Origin: Vineibacter terrae
GTDB lineage: Bacteria; Pseudomonadota; Alphaproteobacteria; Reyranellales; Reyranellaceae
Direction: 5' to 3'
Length of the DNA: 64,000 bases
Assembly (NCBI RefSeq): GCF_008039615.1
Contig: NZ_VDUZ01000001.1
Span: 1 to 64,000, forward strand
This document shows, in pieces, positions 35,769 through 44,648 of this stretch. Within the stretch, counting starts at the first letter, position 1. Each line of letters starts with the position of its first letter. Position numbers and translations under genes: made by a program. The notes beneath the pieces are model-generated. The model saw only the letters and a program-made list of their open reading frames with translations, made no database searches and was not told the DNA's origin.

Positions 35769-36094
35769 CACAGTCTCCTCCCTTCGCCCTGCCCCGCCCG
35801 CAGCGTCACCCGCCTCCCGAGCGTGGCGAGGCGCGACAGTCCGACAGCGGCGCTGCGTTGGGAAGCACGAAATCACAGGCGCCCGCTCCGGCGCCTGGCG
35901 CCGGGTCAGGGTGCCGTCATCTTCCCGGCGTCCGCAGGGGATTCGCATATGGGAGCACCGGTGCCGTCTCCTCGCCCCGCGGCAGCGGGGCGAGGGGTGG
36001 ACGGCAGCATATGCGAATGCCCTGCCGGCGTCCGGGAGCTCCGGGTCTTGTCGAGCAGCGGCCTGGTCGGCGCATGGAGCCGGAGCGCCAGCCA
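35769..36094. other. Intergenic gap dominated by a palindromic repeat
   Basis: No gene supported. A shell of the CATTCGCATATG family (35934-36025) fills the middle. The rest is GC-rich with no recognisable coding. Confidence 0.6.
35934..36025. repeat. CATATG-shell repeat around a different hairpin
   Basis: Outer arms GCAGGGGATTCGCATATG (35934-35951) and CATATGCGAATGCCCTGC (36008-36025) pair with one mismatch. Inside is CTCGCCCCGC (35971-35980) with GCGGGGCGAG (35985-35994), not the common GTCATCCCG core. Confidence 0.88.
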
Positions 36095-37165
36095 CTACAC
36101 GCGTTGCGCCCGTGCGCGCCACGCGGCCGGCGAAGCGCCGGCAACCTTCTTGAACGTGCGGCTGAAGGCAGCCTCCGAAGCGTAGCCGACCTCGCGGCCG
36201 ACGGTGGCAACCTTCCCTGCGCCATCGGATAGCCGGCGCGCGGCCATCTGCATGCGCCACTGGGTCAGGTACTGCATCGGCGGGCACCCGACCAGATACG
36301 CAAAGCGATCGGCGAGCACCGACCGGGACGTTCCGGACGCTCGCGCCAGCCCATCCAGCGTCCAGGCGGAGGCGGGCCGCTCGTGCAGCAGCGCCAATGC
36401 CCGGCCGACCGCGGGGTCGCGCAGGCCCGCCAGCCAGCCGGGCGTGTCGCTCTTGATACCGGCGAGATAGCGCCGCAGGACCTCAACGAAGATCAGCTCG
36501 CTGAGGCCCAGGCGGACGCAGTCGCTGCCGGCCCGGGCGATGCGTGCTTCCGCGAGCGTCAGATCGATCAGCCGGTCCAGGACATCATCCTGCGCATCGC
36601 CGGATCGCTGCAGGTGCAGCAGCCTGGGCAAGGCGGCCAGCAGCGGGTTGAACGGGCGCGCATCGCAGCCCAGGAAGCCGCAGACGAAGCGGGCGTGCTC
36701 GGGACCGCCGCCCCCCTCCTCGACCACGAAGGGCAGCCGGCCGGCCGCCATCGCGCGCAGGAACGCCAGCGATGCCTCGGCCGTGAACTCCAGCGGTCCG
36801 CCCGGTCGGCTGACCATCGTGTAGGGATCGGCATGCGGGAAGACCAGGATGTCGCCGGCGCCGAACCGCACCGGCTCCAGCCCGGGCAGGCTGGCATAGC
36901 CGGATCCTGCCAACGCGATATGGTACGAGACGATGTGCTGCGCCCGCGGCAGGATGATCGGCCCGAACGTCGTCGCATGCGGCACTTCGATGCCCCACGG
37001 CGAGGTCGCCTCGACCAGGAAGAACAGGGCGCCGGTCAGCTTGACCGTCCGCACGACCTCCGACAGCACGTCCTTGCCTGCGCTGCCCGCATCCACCGGC
37101 GCGGACAGGCGTCGGCCGGACGGCACAGCAAGCGATCCGGACACCTGGTCATGGGGTCGAGCCAT
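36095..37165 (-). CDS. AraC-family regulator with cupin sensor domain
   Basis: 356 aa from ATG 37165 (an ATG at 37189 would add 8). The N-terminal cupin-type domain (residues ~40-200) contains HIVSYHIALAGSGYASL and GDILVFPHADPYTM. The C-terminal double helix-turn-helix (residues ~260-350) has WTLDGLARASGTSRSVLADRFAYLVGCPPMQYL and VGREVGYASEAAFSRTFKKVAGASPAAWR, textbook AraC. Divergent from the methyltransferase at 37237 (72 bp), which may be a target. Confidence 0.9.
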   Translation of the reverse strand: MARPHDQVSGSLAVPSGRRLSAPVDAGSAGKDVLSEVVRTVKLTGALFFLVEATSPWGIEVPHATTFGPIILPRAQHIVSYHIALAGSGYASLPGLEPVRFGAGDILVFPHADPYTMVSRPGGPLEFTAEASLAFLRAMAAGRLPFVVEEGGGGPEHARFVCGFLGCDARPFNPLLAALPRLLHLQRSGDAQDDVLDRLIDLTLAEARIARAGSDCVRLGLSELIFVEVLRRYLAGIKSDTPGWLAGLRDPAVGRALALLHERPASAWTLDGLARASGTSRSVLADRFAYLVGCPPMQYLTQWRMQMAARRLSDGAGKVATVGREVGYASEAAFSRTFKKVAGASPAAWRARAQRV

Positions 37166-37236
37166 GGCCACGACTATAGTTCCGTGCAAAACGCGCGCCC
37201 AGCGCCTTTGGACCCTTCATAACGCGGAGGCTCGAC

Positions 37237-38034
37237 ATGAACGCTCCTGAGGGAGGCCGAACGCCCGCCGAAGTCTACGAGACGCTGTTCGTCCCGGCGC
37301 TGTTCCGGCAATGGGGCCCGATCGTCGCCGGCCAGGCAGAGATCGGGGATGGCGATACGGTGTTGGATGTCGCATGCGGCACGGGCGTGCTCGCCCGCGC
37401 CGCGTATGAGCGCGCCGGGCTGCACGGCAAGGTCGTCGGCCTCGATGCCAATCCCGACATGCTGTCGGTGGCCCGCCGCAATCACGCGCAAATTGACTGG
37501 CACGAGGGAAAGGCCGAGTCGCTGCCGTTCCCCGATGCAAGCTTCGACGCCGTCGTCAGCCAGTTTGGCCTCATGTTCTTCGACGATCGTCCCGGCGCGC
37601 TGCGGCAGATGATGCGCGTGCTGCGTCCCGGCGGTCGGCTGGCGGTTGCCGTCTGGAGCGCGCTCGACCGCGCGCCGGGCTACGCCGCTCTCGCCCGGCT
37701 TCTCGGGCAGCTCTTCGGCGATAGCATCGCCGATGCCTTTCGTGCGCCCTTCGTGCTGGGCGATCCCGGACGGCTCCTCGCCCTCTGTCGCGCAGCGGAA
37801 ATTGCCGATGCGAAGGTGCGCGAGCACAGCGGCACCGTTCGATTCGCCTCGATCGATGCCCTGGCCTCGGCGGAACGCGCCTGCGTCTGGACGCTCGGCG
37901 GCCTGCTGGATGACGCCCAGTTCGCCGACCTGCTCAAGCATGCCGATATCGCGCTCAGGCCCTACGTGACGGCAGACGGCGCCGTCGTCTTCGACATGCC
38001 AGCCCTCGTTGTCACGGCGCGCAAGCAGCAGTGA
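37237..38034 (+). CDS. SAM-dependent class I methyltransferase (UbiE-like)
   Basis: 265 aa. Motif I VLDVACGTGVLAR near residue 42, acidic loop VVGLDANPDML near 67, motif II LPFPDASFDAVVSQFGLMFF near 90, post-motif LRPGGRLAVAVWS. Good ribosome binding site (CGGAGG). The substrate is not determinable from sequence. Divergent from the AraC gene; a perfect hairpin separates it from the convergent binding-protein gene. Confidence 0.9.
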   Translation: MNAPEGGRTPAEVYETLFVPALFRQWGPIVAGQAEIGDGDTVLDVACGTGVLARAAYERAGLHGKVVGLDANPDMLSVARRNHAQIDWHEGKAESLPFPDASFDAVVSQFGLMFFDDRPGALRQMMRVLRPGGRLAVAVWSALDRAPGYAALARLLGQLFGDSIADAFRAPFVLGDPGRLLALCRAAEIADAKVREHSGTVRFASIDALASAERACVWTLGGLLDDAQFADLLKHADIALRPYVTADGAVVFDMPALVVTARKQQ

Positions 38035-38037
38035 GAC

Positions 38038-38072
38038 GTTGTGCGCCCGGCTTCAACGACCGGGCGCACAAC
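38038..38072. terminator. Bidirectional hairpin between convergent genes
   Basis: GTTGTGCGCCCGG (38038-38050) pairs perfectly with CCGGGCGCACAAC (38060-38072) over a nine-base loop. It starts three bases past the methyltransferase stop and 20 bases past the binding-protein stop on the other strand. Confidence 0.8.
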
Positions 38073-38092
38073 AGTGCCGGGCGGCGCCTCGA

Positions 38093-39427
38093 TCAGGTTC
38101 GCTTGAACCCTTCGACCTCGCGCGCCGCCCAATCAAGCGTCTTGTCGAGCGCTTCGCCCTGGAAGTATCGCACGATCATGTGGGCCTGGATCGACTGGGC
38201 CCAGATCTGGGCGGCGATCAATGGCGGCGCCGGCGAGCAGGTGACGCCGGCAACCTGATCACCGCCCCGGATGGGATAGTGCGAGATCGAGCCCTTGGGC
38301 GGCCCTTCCTCATCCCAGGTCTTGAAGTCGTTGAATTTCGAGTAAGGCGGGATGTCGTAGCCCTGGCTGGCGGCGACCTGCCGCTCGGCGGTCTGCCGGG
38401 AGGTCAGGTGCTCGAGCAGGCTCCTGGCTGCCTCCTTGTTCCTGGAGAAGCTCCAAAGACCGTAGAAGCGCGGCAGGATCGGATTGAAGCGCCCCTTCGG
38501 TCCCTTGGGGAAGCCGTGCGTCCAGCACTGCTCGGCGACCTGCGGCGCATCCCGCTTGGCGACGGCCCAGGCGCTGGGCGGGTTGCAGATCAGCGCGCCG
38601 CGTCCCGAGATCAGCCACTTGTTGTTGGATGAGTCGTCCCACGCCGGCGCGTCCGAGGGACAGAATGCAGCGAGCTTCTTCGCGTAGTCCATCACTTGCC
38701 GGACAGCGTCCGACTTGACCGTCACGTTGCCCTCGGCATCCATGAGCTCCGCGCCGTAGGCCAGGAACAAGGCCCCGACCCATTGGTTGGTGTCGGTGGT
38801 GCTGCCCAGCGGCAGGCCGAAGCCGTGCCCTGCCTTCTTGCACTTCTCCGCCGCGACAAGGAAAGCGTCCCATGTCCAGCTTGCGTCCGCAGCCGGCTTG
38901 CCGGCGGGATACAACGCCTGGACGTCGATGCCGGCATCGGCCTTCATCATGTCGATGCGCGAGCAGCATCCGAGCAGGAGCGTGCCGCGCGTCATCGGCA
39001 CCGCCAGCCAGCGGCCATCGAGCTTGCCGAGATATTCGACCGCCGGCTCGATCGGCCCGTTCGTGGCGATGACACGCTTGATGACGTCATCGACCGGCTC
39101 GAGCCGCGCGTTGTACTGCGCCGCCTCCCAGTTGGTGAACTCCATGATGTCATGGCCCGACTTGGCCTGGGCCTCGGCGGCCAATGTCAGCAGCAGCTTG
39201 TTCCCCTGGCTCGTGATGTAGTCGACCTTCACGTCGACCTTTTCCTTGTCCGCCCATTCCTTGATGATCGCGGACTGGGCATCGTTGGCGCCCGGGACCC
39301 AATGGTCCCACAAGCCGATCGTGAGGCTTCCGGCCGCGTTCGCGCGCTGCACGAACGGCGCGCCGACAAGGCCGACGGCCGCACCCGCGGCCATGACTCG
39401 ACGACGAGACAGTTTGCGAAACTGCAT
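38093..39427 (-). CDS. Tat-exported extracellular solute-binding protein (family 1 type)
   Basis: 444 aa. Strong twin-arginine signal (SRRRVMAAGAAVGLVGAPFV). The mature part has the ABC sugar-binding fold: SLTIGLWDHWVPGANDAQSAIIKEW, SGHDIMEFTNWEAAQYNARLEPVDD, then SWTWDAFLVAAEKCKKAG. Several cysteines are present, unusual but not unprecedented for a periplasmic protein. No permease or ATPase genes are adjacent, so it is an orphan or the rest of the operon was lost. Ribosome binding site GGGAGG. Ligand probably a sugar or polyol derivative. Confidence 0.85.
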   Translation of the reverse strand: MQFRKLSRRRVMAAGAAVGLVGAPFVQRANAAGSLTIGLWDHWVPGANDAQSAIIKEWADKEKVDVKVDYITSQGNKLLLTLAAEAQAKSGHDIMEFTNWEAAQYNARLEPVDDVIKRVIATNGPIEPAVEYLGKLDGRWLAVPMTRGTLLLGCCSRIDMMKADAGIDVQALYPAGKPAADASWTWDAFLVAAEKCKKAGHGFGLPLGSTTDTNQWVGALFLAYGAELMDAEGNVTVKSDAVRQVMDYAKKLAAFCPSDAPAWDDSSNNKWLISGRGALICNPPSAWAVAKRDAPQVAEQCWTHGFPKGPKGRFNPILPRFYGLWSFSRNKEAARSLLEHLTSRQTAERQVAASQGYDIPPYSKFNDFKTWDEEGPPKGSISHYPIRGGDQVAGVTCSPAPPLIAAQIWAQSIQAHMIVRYFQGEALDKTLDWAAREVEGFKRT

Positions 39428-39722
39428 GGCATTATCCTCCCTGAGCTTGTGCACGCACTCGAGTTCGTTCTGCTGGTTTTTGTGCAACGCTGCGTAAAGG
39501 CACTCGTGCCAGGCGATCCCTGAGGCCACGCCCCAACTCGTTCGTGTTCTATGTATTTCGGGCCTGTGGCTGCAGGCAGCGCCGCCCCGACTTCGACGGA
39601 GATTGGTCGGGCTGTCAACCCGCAGCGAACAAGCCGACGGCTACGATCAGGTCTATGTCAGCCTGGGACGCACCGCGAACGCGCACGGGTCCGCTCCCGC
39701 GCACGAGAGATCCCACGAGACC

Positions 39723-39967
39723 GCAGGGCGCTCGCATATGGGCTTTCGACTACCTTCCCCCGCCTGCGGCAGGGCATTCGCACATGACCTCGCTGTCATC
39801 CCGAGCGCCAGCGAGGGATCTCCTGCGGCAAGGCGCACGGTGCGCAATTCGCGGGAGATCCCTCGCTACGCTCGGGATGACGGTAGGGGCATATGCGAAT
39901 GCCCTGCCCCGCAAGCGGGGGGAGGTAGTCGAAAACCGACGCTCCCGCTCATATGCGATCGCCCTGC
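39723..39967. repeat. Four-shell nested palindromic repeat
   Basis: Shells from outside in: GCAGGGCGCTCGCATATG (39723-39740) with 39950-39967; TCGACTACC...CCCCCGC (about 39744-39763) with GCGGGG...GGTAGTCGA (39915-39934); GCAGGGCATTCGCACATG (39769-39786) with 39890-39907; and the common core GTCATCCCGAGCG (from 39795) with CGCTCGGGATGAC (to 39881). Every layer is an inverted pair centred on the same point. Confidence 0.93.
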
Positions 39968-40027
39968 ATGCGACCGGGCTGCCGTGGGCACGGCCGGCGC
40001 GCGCCGGCCATGAGCAGGTGCTGCCGC

Positions 40028-40055
40028 TTGATTTTTGGCACGGTTGTGATATATG
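40028..40055 (+). promoter_or_regulatory. Possible sigma-70 promoter upstream of SGNH gene
   Basis: TTGATT (40028-40033), 16-base spacer, TATATG (40050-40055) in an AT-rich island; the SGNH gene starts 150 bp on. Weak match, no other support. Confidence 0.35.
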
Positions 40056-40206
40056 TTTCGCTCTCCTGTAGGTTGAAAGAAACGAAAGCCAGGGTGCTGC
40101 GGCACGCTCTCGCGTCAGGCGCCAGTTCAGGCGTGCCAGCGCGTGAGCAGAGACGCTTCATCGATGCTGCGCAAAACCAATATGACGACACGGGGGGTTG
40201 TGGGGA

Positions 40207-41652
40207 ATGGCGCTTCCACCGGCTTTGATGCATCCGCCGATGATGGCGATCGGCGATTCACTCTACAACGGCATGCGGTCGGCCACGATCGACGGGCAGA
40301 AGACCCAGGGCAGCCCACCTGCCCTGATCGCCCGGAGCCTTGGCATCACCAGCTTCTCGGTTCCCGATCTGCCGCGGCCGGTGCTCGTCGACCTCGAGAA
40401 CTGGCTGGAGCGCCTGTCTCCCATCGTCGGGGTGCCGCTGGCCGTTGCGACCATCATCGGCGACCTGCGCGAGTCGATCCGCTTCTGGGCGACAGGTCCG
40501 GCCAATGTGCCGTCGCCAAGTGGGGCGCGCGCGTTCCACAATATCGCCTTCGCCGGCGCCACCATCGAGGACATGTATCAGCTGACGGCCGAGAAGGCCG
40601 ACGCGTGCGCCCGCAAGCTCGCCGCCGACGCCCTTGCCGGCGGCGGCCTCACGTCGCTGGTCGCGAACATCGGTACCCTGCTGATCATGGCCAATGCCCG
40701 CTTCACGCTGGCACCCGATCCCGAGCTTTCGGAGGCCAACCCGTTCCGCCGCAGGACATCGCTGGAGATCGTCGCGATGCGGCAGCCCCGGCGCCTGCTC
40801 GTCAGCATCGGGCACAACAACGGGCTGGTGGACATCGCGCTTCGGGCCGATCCGGCCGGCGCCACGCATCTGGCCAATGAGCTGGAGGCGCGGTACCCGG
40901 AGCTGGTCTGCCAGCTGTGCGCGCTGCCCGCCGCGGTGGAAGCGATCTACGTCAACCTGCTTCCCGCCCCCAGCGCGGTGTCGAGCCTGATGCCGACGTC
41001 GACGAAAGCTTTCGACACGGATCTCGGCCGCTACTTCGAGAGCTATGAGACGCTCATGTGCTATCGCTATGGCACCTACAGGGGCGAGCGCCTGCACGAG
41101 ATCGATCTCGAGGTCCAGGCCCTCAACCAACGGATCATCGACCTGTTCAAGGTCCGTGACACGATCGGAAGGGTCCATTTCATCGACGTCTTTGGCCGCA
41201 TGAAGGGCATCGATTCGAAGAACAACGGCCGCAACGCGGGCAACACGTTCATCGTCGATGGCCGGACCTGCACCAACGAGATGTTCCAGGCCAACCCGCT
41301 TCCCGGCAGCCTGGGCTTCAAGGCGGGCGGGCTGGAGGGCCTCGACGGCATCCACCTGACGGCCGTCGGCAATGCGCTCCTGGCGCGGTGGGTCCTGGAA
41401 GCCATCGCCGAGAAGGAAGGCGTGGCGATCACGCAGCCTGCCCCGGTGACCGACTCGCTCATCAGGAATCCACCCAATGCGTGGTCCTGGGCGCTCTTTG
41501 CCTACAGGGACATCATGCGGGCCCAGGCGGGCAAGCCGCATAACCGGTCGGCCCTGGAGGTCACCGCCGTGCAGCACAGCGTCGACATCGCCGCCAAGGT
41601 GATGAGCCGGATGTCGCTGACCAGCGGCAAGCCACCGGAGCCCGGGGTGTAG
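40207..41652 (+). CDS. SGNH/GDSL-type hydrolase-like protein
   Basis: 481 aa. No signal peptide. MMAIGDSLYNG (GDS at residues 16-18) gives the Ser of block I; NIAFAGATIED is a block II candidate; LVSIGHNNG near residue 200 is block III (N in place); LDGIHLTAVGNALLARW near 375 carries the D-x-x-H block V. The order fits SGNH hydrolases (esterase or lipase), with long insertions between blocks. The start could instead be TTG 40198, adding three residues; GGGG upstream favours 40207. Stands alone between repeats. Confidence 0.75.
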   Translation: MALPPALMHPPMMAIGDSLYNGMRSATIDGQKTQGSPPALIARSLGITSFSVPDLPRPVLVDLENWLERLSPIVGVPLAVATIIGDLRESIRFWATGPANVPSPSGARAFHNIAFAGATIEDMYQLTAEKADACARKLAADALAGGGLTSLVANIGTLLIMANARFTLAPDPELSEANPFRRRTSLEIVAMRQPRRLLVSIGHNNGLVDIALRADPAGATHLANELEARYPELVCQLCALPAAVEAIYVNLLPAPSAVSSLMPTSTKAFDTDLGRYFESYETLMCYRYGTYRGERLHEIDLEVQALNQRIIDLFKVRDTIGRVHFIDVFGRMKGIDSKNNGRNAGNTFIVDGRTCTNEMFQANPLPGSLGFKAGGLEGLDGIHLTAVGNALLARWVLEAIAEKEGVAITQPAPVTDSLIRNPPNAWSWALFAYRDIMRAQAGKPHNRSALEVTAVQHSVDIAAKVMSRMSLTSGKPPEPGV

Positions 41653-41691
41653 CACCTGCTCTCACTGATCAGCGGGTCGCACGCTTTTTCC

Positions 41692-41793
41692 GTCATCCCG
41701 AGCGCAGCGAGGGATCTCCTGCGAATTGCGCACGGTGCGTCTTCCCGCAGGAGATCCCTCTCCTGAGCTTGTCGAAGGGGCGCTCGGGATGAC
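41692..41793. repeat. Dispersed repeat, right arm with TCGACAAG-type insert
   Basis: Common family, but the right arm carries CTCCTGAGCTTGTCGAAG between the inner stem and CGCTCGGGATGAC. This mirrors the left-arm insert in the copy at 5302-5404. Confidence 0.88.
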
Positions 41794-41860
41794 GGCATTG
41801 GCGCATCAGGCATAGCGATCCGGGTGCTCACGTCGAGCCTCTCCTCACGGAGCCAGCCAT

Positions 41861-43207
41861 ATGCTTTTCCTCGGGCGCACATGCCGAACCGCTGCCGCGG
41901 CAACCATCGCATTGGCGTGCCTCGTGGCCGGCTGCGCACCCGTCGCCGATGCCATCGACGCCATGTCGAACGGCACGGCGGAAGACCGGACCCTTGCGCC
42001 CGGGCCGGCGGCCCGGGCCCTCCACGACCGCCTCCTGGTCGCCGACCTGCACGCCGACACGCTGCTGTGGCGGCGGGCCATCAGCCCGACCGAAATGCGC
42101 CGCGGCCATGTCGATCTCGTGCGCATGGAGCGCGGCAACATCGGCTTGCAGGCGTTCACGATTCCGACGCGCGTGCCGATCGGACGCTCCTGCATATCCG
42201 GCCGCGGCCCCGACCCTGCCGGGCTGCTCGCGACGCTCAACGGCTGGCCGCCCGGAACCCGGACCTCGGCCTATCACCGCGCCCTGCACCAGGCCAGCAC
42301 GCTGGCGGCGGCCGCCGCGGCGAGCCGGAAGGGTTCCGGCGCCCGTCTCAGCATCATCCGTTCGGTCGACGACCTGCGTGCCTGGCTGAGCGCGCGCTTC
42401 CCGGAGCCGGGCACCATCAATCGAGACGAGATCGGTGTGATCCTCGGGCTGGAGGGCTCGCACGCGCTGAACGACACCGTCGGCGCCGAGCTCGATGCGC
42501 TTTATCGGCTTGGCCTGCGGATGATCGCGCCCACCCATCGGTTCGACAACGCCTTCGGCGGATCGAGCGAAGGATGTGATCGCTACGGCCTCACGATGCC
42601 GCTGGGCAAGCGTCTGATCGAGACGGCGATCGCGCGGCGCATGATCGTGGACCTGGCTCATGCCTCATCCGGCACCCTGGAGGCGGCGGTCGCGATTGCC
42701 GCCAGCCACCGGCATCCGGTCGTCATCTCCCATTCGGGCCTGCGATCGTTCCTGGAGCGGCTGCCGCCGTGCTGCAACGGCGAGCCGATGCGCGGGAACA
42801 CCGATGCCGAGCTGGTGGCGGTGGCCCAGACCGGCGGCGTTTTCGGAATCGGGTTCTGGAAGGAGGTGCTGGGCACGGCGGATGTCGACTACATCGTCGC
42901 CGCCATCCGCCACGCGCTCGCCGTCCTCGAAGCGCATGAGGGCCGGCCGCCGCCCGCACCCGGCCTGCGCACGATCAAGCGCGCATCGCAGCACATCGGG
43001 CTCGGATCGGACTGGGACGGCGCGGTCAGGACCGCCATCGACGCCGGGCAGGTCGGCCTGATCACCGAGGGCCTCATGGCGGCCGGCATATCGCAGGACC
43101 GCATCGCCGACATCATGGGCCGCAATGTCTGCCGTGTCGTCGCGCAGAGCCTGGCCGGCGGCAGCCTGACCTTCGATCAGGCCTTGCAGCTCTGCAACGG
43201 CGGCTGA
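41861..43207 (+). CDS. Lipoprotein membrane dipeptidase (peptidase M19 type)
   Basis: 448 aa. Lipobox LVAGC places the acylated Cys at residue 25. The metal motif HxD appears in VADLHADTLLW near residue 63, the bridging Glu in GLEGSHAL near 207, and further ligands in DLAHAS and ISHSGLRSF, then GSDWDG. This is the renal-dipeptidase fold with two zinc ions, cleaving dipeptides or similar amides. The lipobox indicates attachment to a membrane facing the periplasm. No neighbouring peptide transporter. Confidence 0.9.
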   Translation: MLFLGRTCRTAAAATIALACLVAGCAPVADAIDAMSNGTAEDRTLAPGPAARALHDRLLVADLHADTLLWRRAISPTEMRRGHVDLVRMERGNIGLQAFTIPTRVPIGRSCISGRGPDPAGLLATLNGWPPGTRTSAYHRALHQASTLAAAAAASRKGSGARLSIIRSVDDLRAWLSARFPEPGTINRDEIGVILGLEGSHALNDTVGAELDALYRLGLRMIAPTHRFDNAFGGSSEGCDRYGLTMPLGKRLIETAIARRMIVDLAHASSGTLEAAVAIAASHRHPVVISHSGLRSFLERLPPCCNGEPMRGNTDAELVAVAQTGGVFGIGFWKEVLGTADVDYIVAAIRHALAVLEAHEGRPPPAPGLRTIKRASQHIGLGSDWDGAVRTAIDAGQVGLITEGLMAAGISQDRIADIMGRNVCRVVAQSLAGGSLTFDQALQLCNGG

Positions 43208-43892
43208 AGCGGGACGCCGCCTCGCGCGTGGTCGGCACCTTCATCCTGCTGTTGGGTCTGACGATTCTTGGTCCCGGGCCATTCAGTCACGTGTAGACCT
43301 CAGCGCCGTATGACGAATCATGGATCGACGGCGGCATGTTGAAGAAGACATACGTTGGCTCCGCTGGCATGGCAGGCGGGAGCGCGAATCTGTCTCTCGC
43401 TCACCGGTGCCTGGGACATGCCTCTTGCGAATGATGGCGCCCTTTAGCGCAAGCCTCTGGAGGGTCAGCCAGTGCCAATCCTTGCACCATAATTCGGCGC
43501 TCCGCGCACTCACTTTCATGGATCGCGTCTGATTCGAACATTCCTGGATGTTGACCTGTGCGACAAACTAGTGCCTCGAATCACTGATCGCTGATACATC
43601 TGTCATCCCGAGCGCAGCGAGGGATCTCCTGCGCGGGACGCACGGTGCGCCATTCGCGGGAGATCCCTCGCTGCGCTCGGGATGACGGCAGCAACTCACC
43701 TTTCATCGATAGCCGGTACTGGGCTGGCTCCAAGCCTTCGGCGAAGGCAACACCGTAGAACCGCGCTCCCGCTGCGGCCCCCGCCTGAACATCCGCGTAG
43801 CCTTCGCTCAAGCCGGCATCTTCCCGGGCAAACACGCACACGTGTCAATGCTCTCGTGCCGCGACGACGCAGCCGATGCCAACACCATTCGG
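43208..43892. other. Gap with repeat and possible gene relic
   Basis: Repeat at 43602-43686. On the minus strand 43840-43700 reads plausibly as protein (DAGLSEGYADVQAGAAAGARFYGVAFAEG), then runs into the repeat and has no clear start or end. This looks like a gene fragment truncated by the repeat. Nothing else is recognisable. Confidence 0.45.
43602..43686. repeat. Dispersed palindromic repeat (common family) with outer layer
   Basis: Typical core. The flanks GCTGATACATC (left) and CACCTTTCATCGAT (right) resemble the outer shell at 3931-4083. Confidence 0.88.
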
Positions 43893-44078
43893 CTACGTCA
43901 GTTCGCTTTCGCGGACGACACGCTCATGGTTGTCCTCAGTGCTTCGGACTCGATACTGGTTCTCGTCGTTGTCTGGCGGCAGCGTCCGTACGATCTCATA
44001 TCGGCCCGCGGGCGCAGCAAGAAACCGCTTGGGCAGGATTCGTACAAATTGTCCCGGCTTGTACTTGTGCGCACGCAT
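43893..44078 (-). CDS. Conserved small protein of alphaproteobacteria (unknown function)
   Basis: 61 aa. MRAHKYKPGQFVRILPKRF, then GRYEIVRTLPPDNDENQYRVRSTEDNHERVVRESEL. The layout (hydrophobic strand, E-V-x-x-LP, Q-Y-R-V-x-S, HERVVRESEL) is one I recognise from a widespread short conserved hypothetical family in Rhizobiales and Rhodospirillales. Probably a small beta-barrel. CGGAGA ribosome binding site. Longer in-frame start at 44204 rejected because homology begins at 44078. Confidence 0.78.
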   Translation of the reverse strand: MRAHKYKPGQFVRILPKRFLAAPAGRYEIVRTLPPDNDENQYRVRSTEDNHERVVRESELT

Positions 44079-44471
44079 TTGTGTCTCCGGTCGTGAAAAG
44101 GCGCAACAGCACCGGCCGCTTGAAACGGTCGGAGGGATCGTCAGGAGCACCGATCTCAGCCCCGGCGAGCAGCTGACAGCGTGGCCATAAGCCACGACGT
44201 GCATGGCATATAGGGATCAGGTGGCGATTGCGCCACGTTTAACTGCACTTTGGAGCAGCGAGGGCGGATCATCCCTGACGATCGGGTTTGAAACGGCGCC
44301 ATACTTGCTCTTGCTTGCTGAACTCGACGTCCTTGGGTCGTGCAAGCATTGCTCAGCGACAATCGACGTTCAGCCACTATAGACGGTCGGGCCGGCGTGT
44401 AACGCACGCTGCACCAGGAGCGCGAAGGGACAGCGGTGCGACTCGCGGACCGAAGCAGGCGATCCGGCCGG
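44079..44471. other. Gap without supported gene
   Basis: About 390 bp with slightly lower GC. Overlapping open frames on both strands exist, but none has a good start and protein-like composition together. Confidence 0.5.
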
Positions 44472-44648
44472 ATGAGCAGAAGAAACGAGCACATGCGCGA
44501 GAGAACATTGCTGATCGTCCAGGAGGGTACTACCGCCGCAGAGTTGCAGCGTGGCGCCGATGTCGTCCGGGCGCTTTTCAAAAGTGCCGGGATCGCACCT
44601 TGGGATGCCGCCCATGCGATCCTGCGGTTCAATCGCTCGCGGCGATGA
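44472..44648 (+). CDS. Small hypothetical protein
   Basis: 58 aa from ATG 44472; ATG 44493 is an alternative. MRERTLLIVQEGTTAAELQRGADVVRALFKSAGIAPWDAAHAILRF has a strand-helix-helix look and normal codon use. It resembles short hypothetical proteins seen in Rhizobiales accessory regions, though I cannot name a family. A minus-strand frame covers the same bases but reads as Ser/Arg-rich shadow. Confidence 0.5.
   Translation: MSRRNEHMRERTLLIVQEGTTAAELQRGADVVRALFKSAGIAPWDAAHAILRFNRSRR

Larger units (their letters stand above)
39428..40206. other. 780-bp gene-free gap with nested repeat and a promoter candidate
   Basis: Contains the four-shell repeat (39723-39967) and a promoter-like pair before the SGNH gene. 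Otherwise no coding, although several reading frames are open because the palindromes lack stops. Confidence 0.7.

Noticed and set aside
38093-39427. Binding protein considered as part of a complete ABC sugar transporter
   Set aside because: No permease or ATPase gene on either side; neighbours are a methyltransferase and a repeat-filled gap.
39544-40071. Open frame through the nested repeat
   Set aside because: Open only because the palindromes lack stops in that frame; the translation is repeat sequence.
43602-43686. Repeats considered as CRISPR or transposon-derived terminal repeats
   Set aside because: No regular spacing, no spacers, no target-site duplications and no transposase; they behave as dispersed intergenic palindromes.
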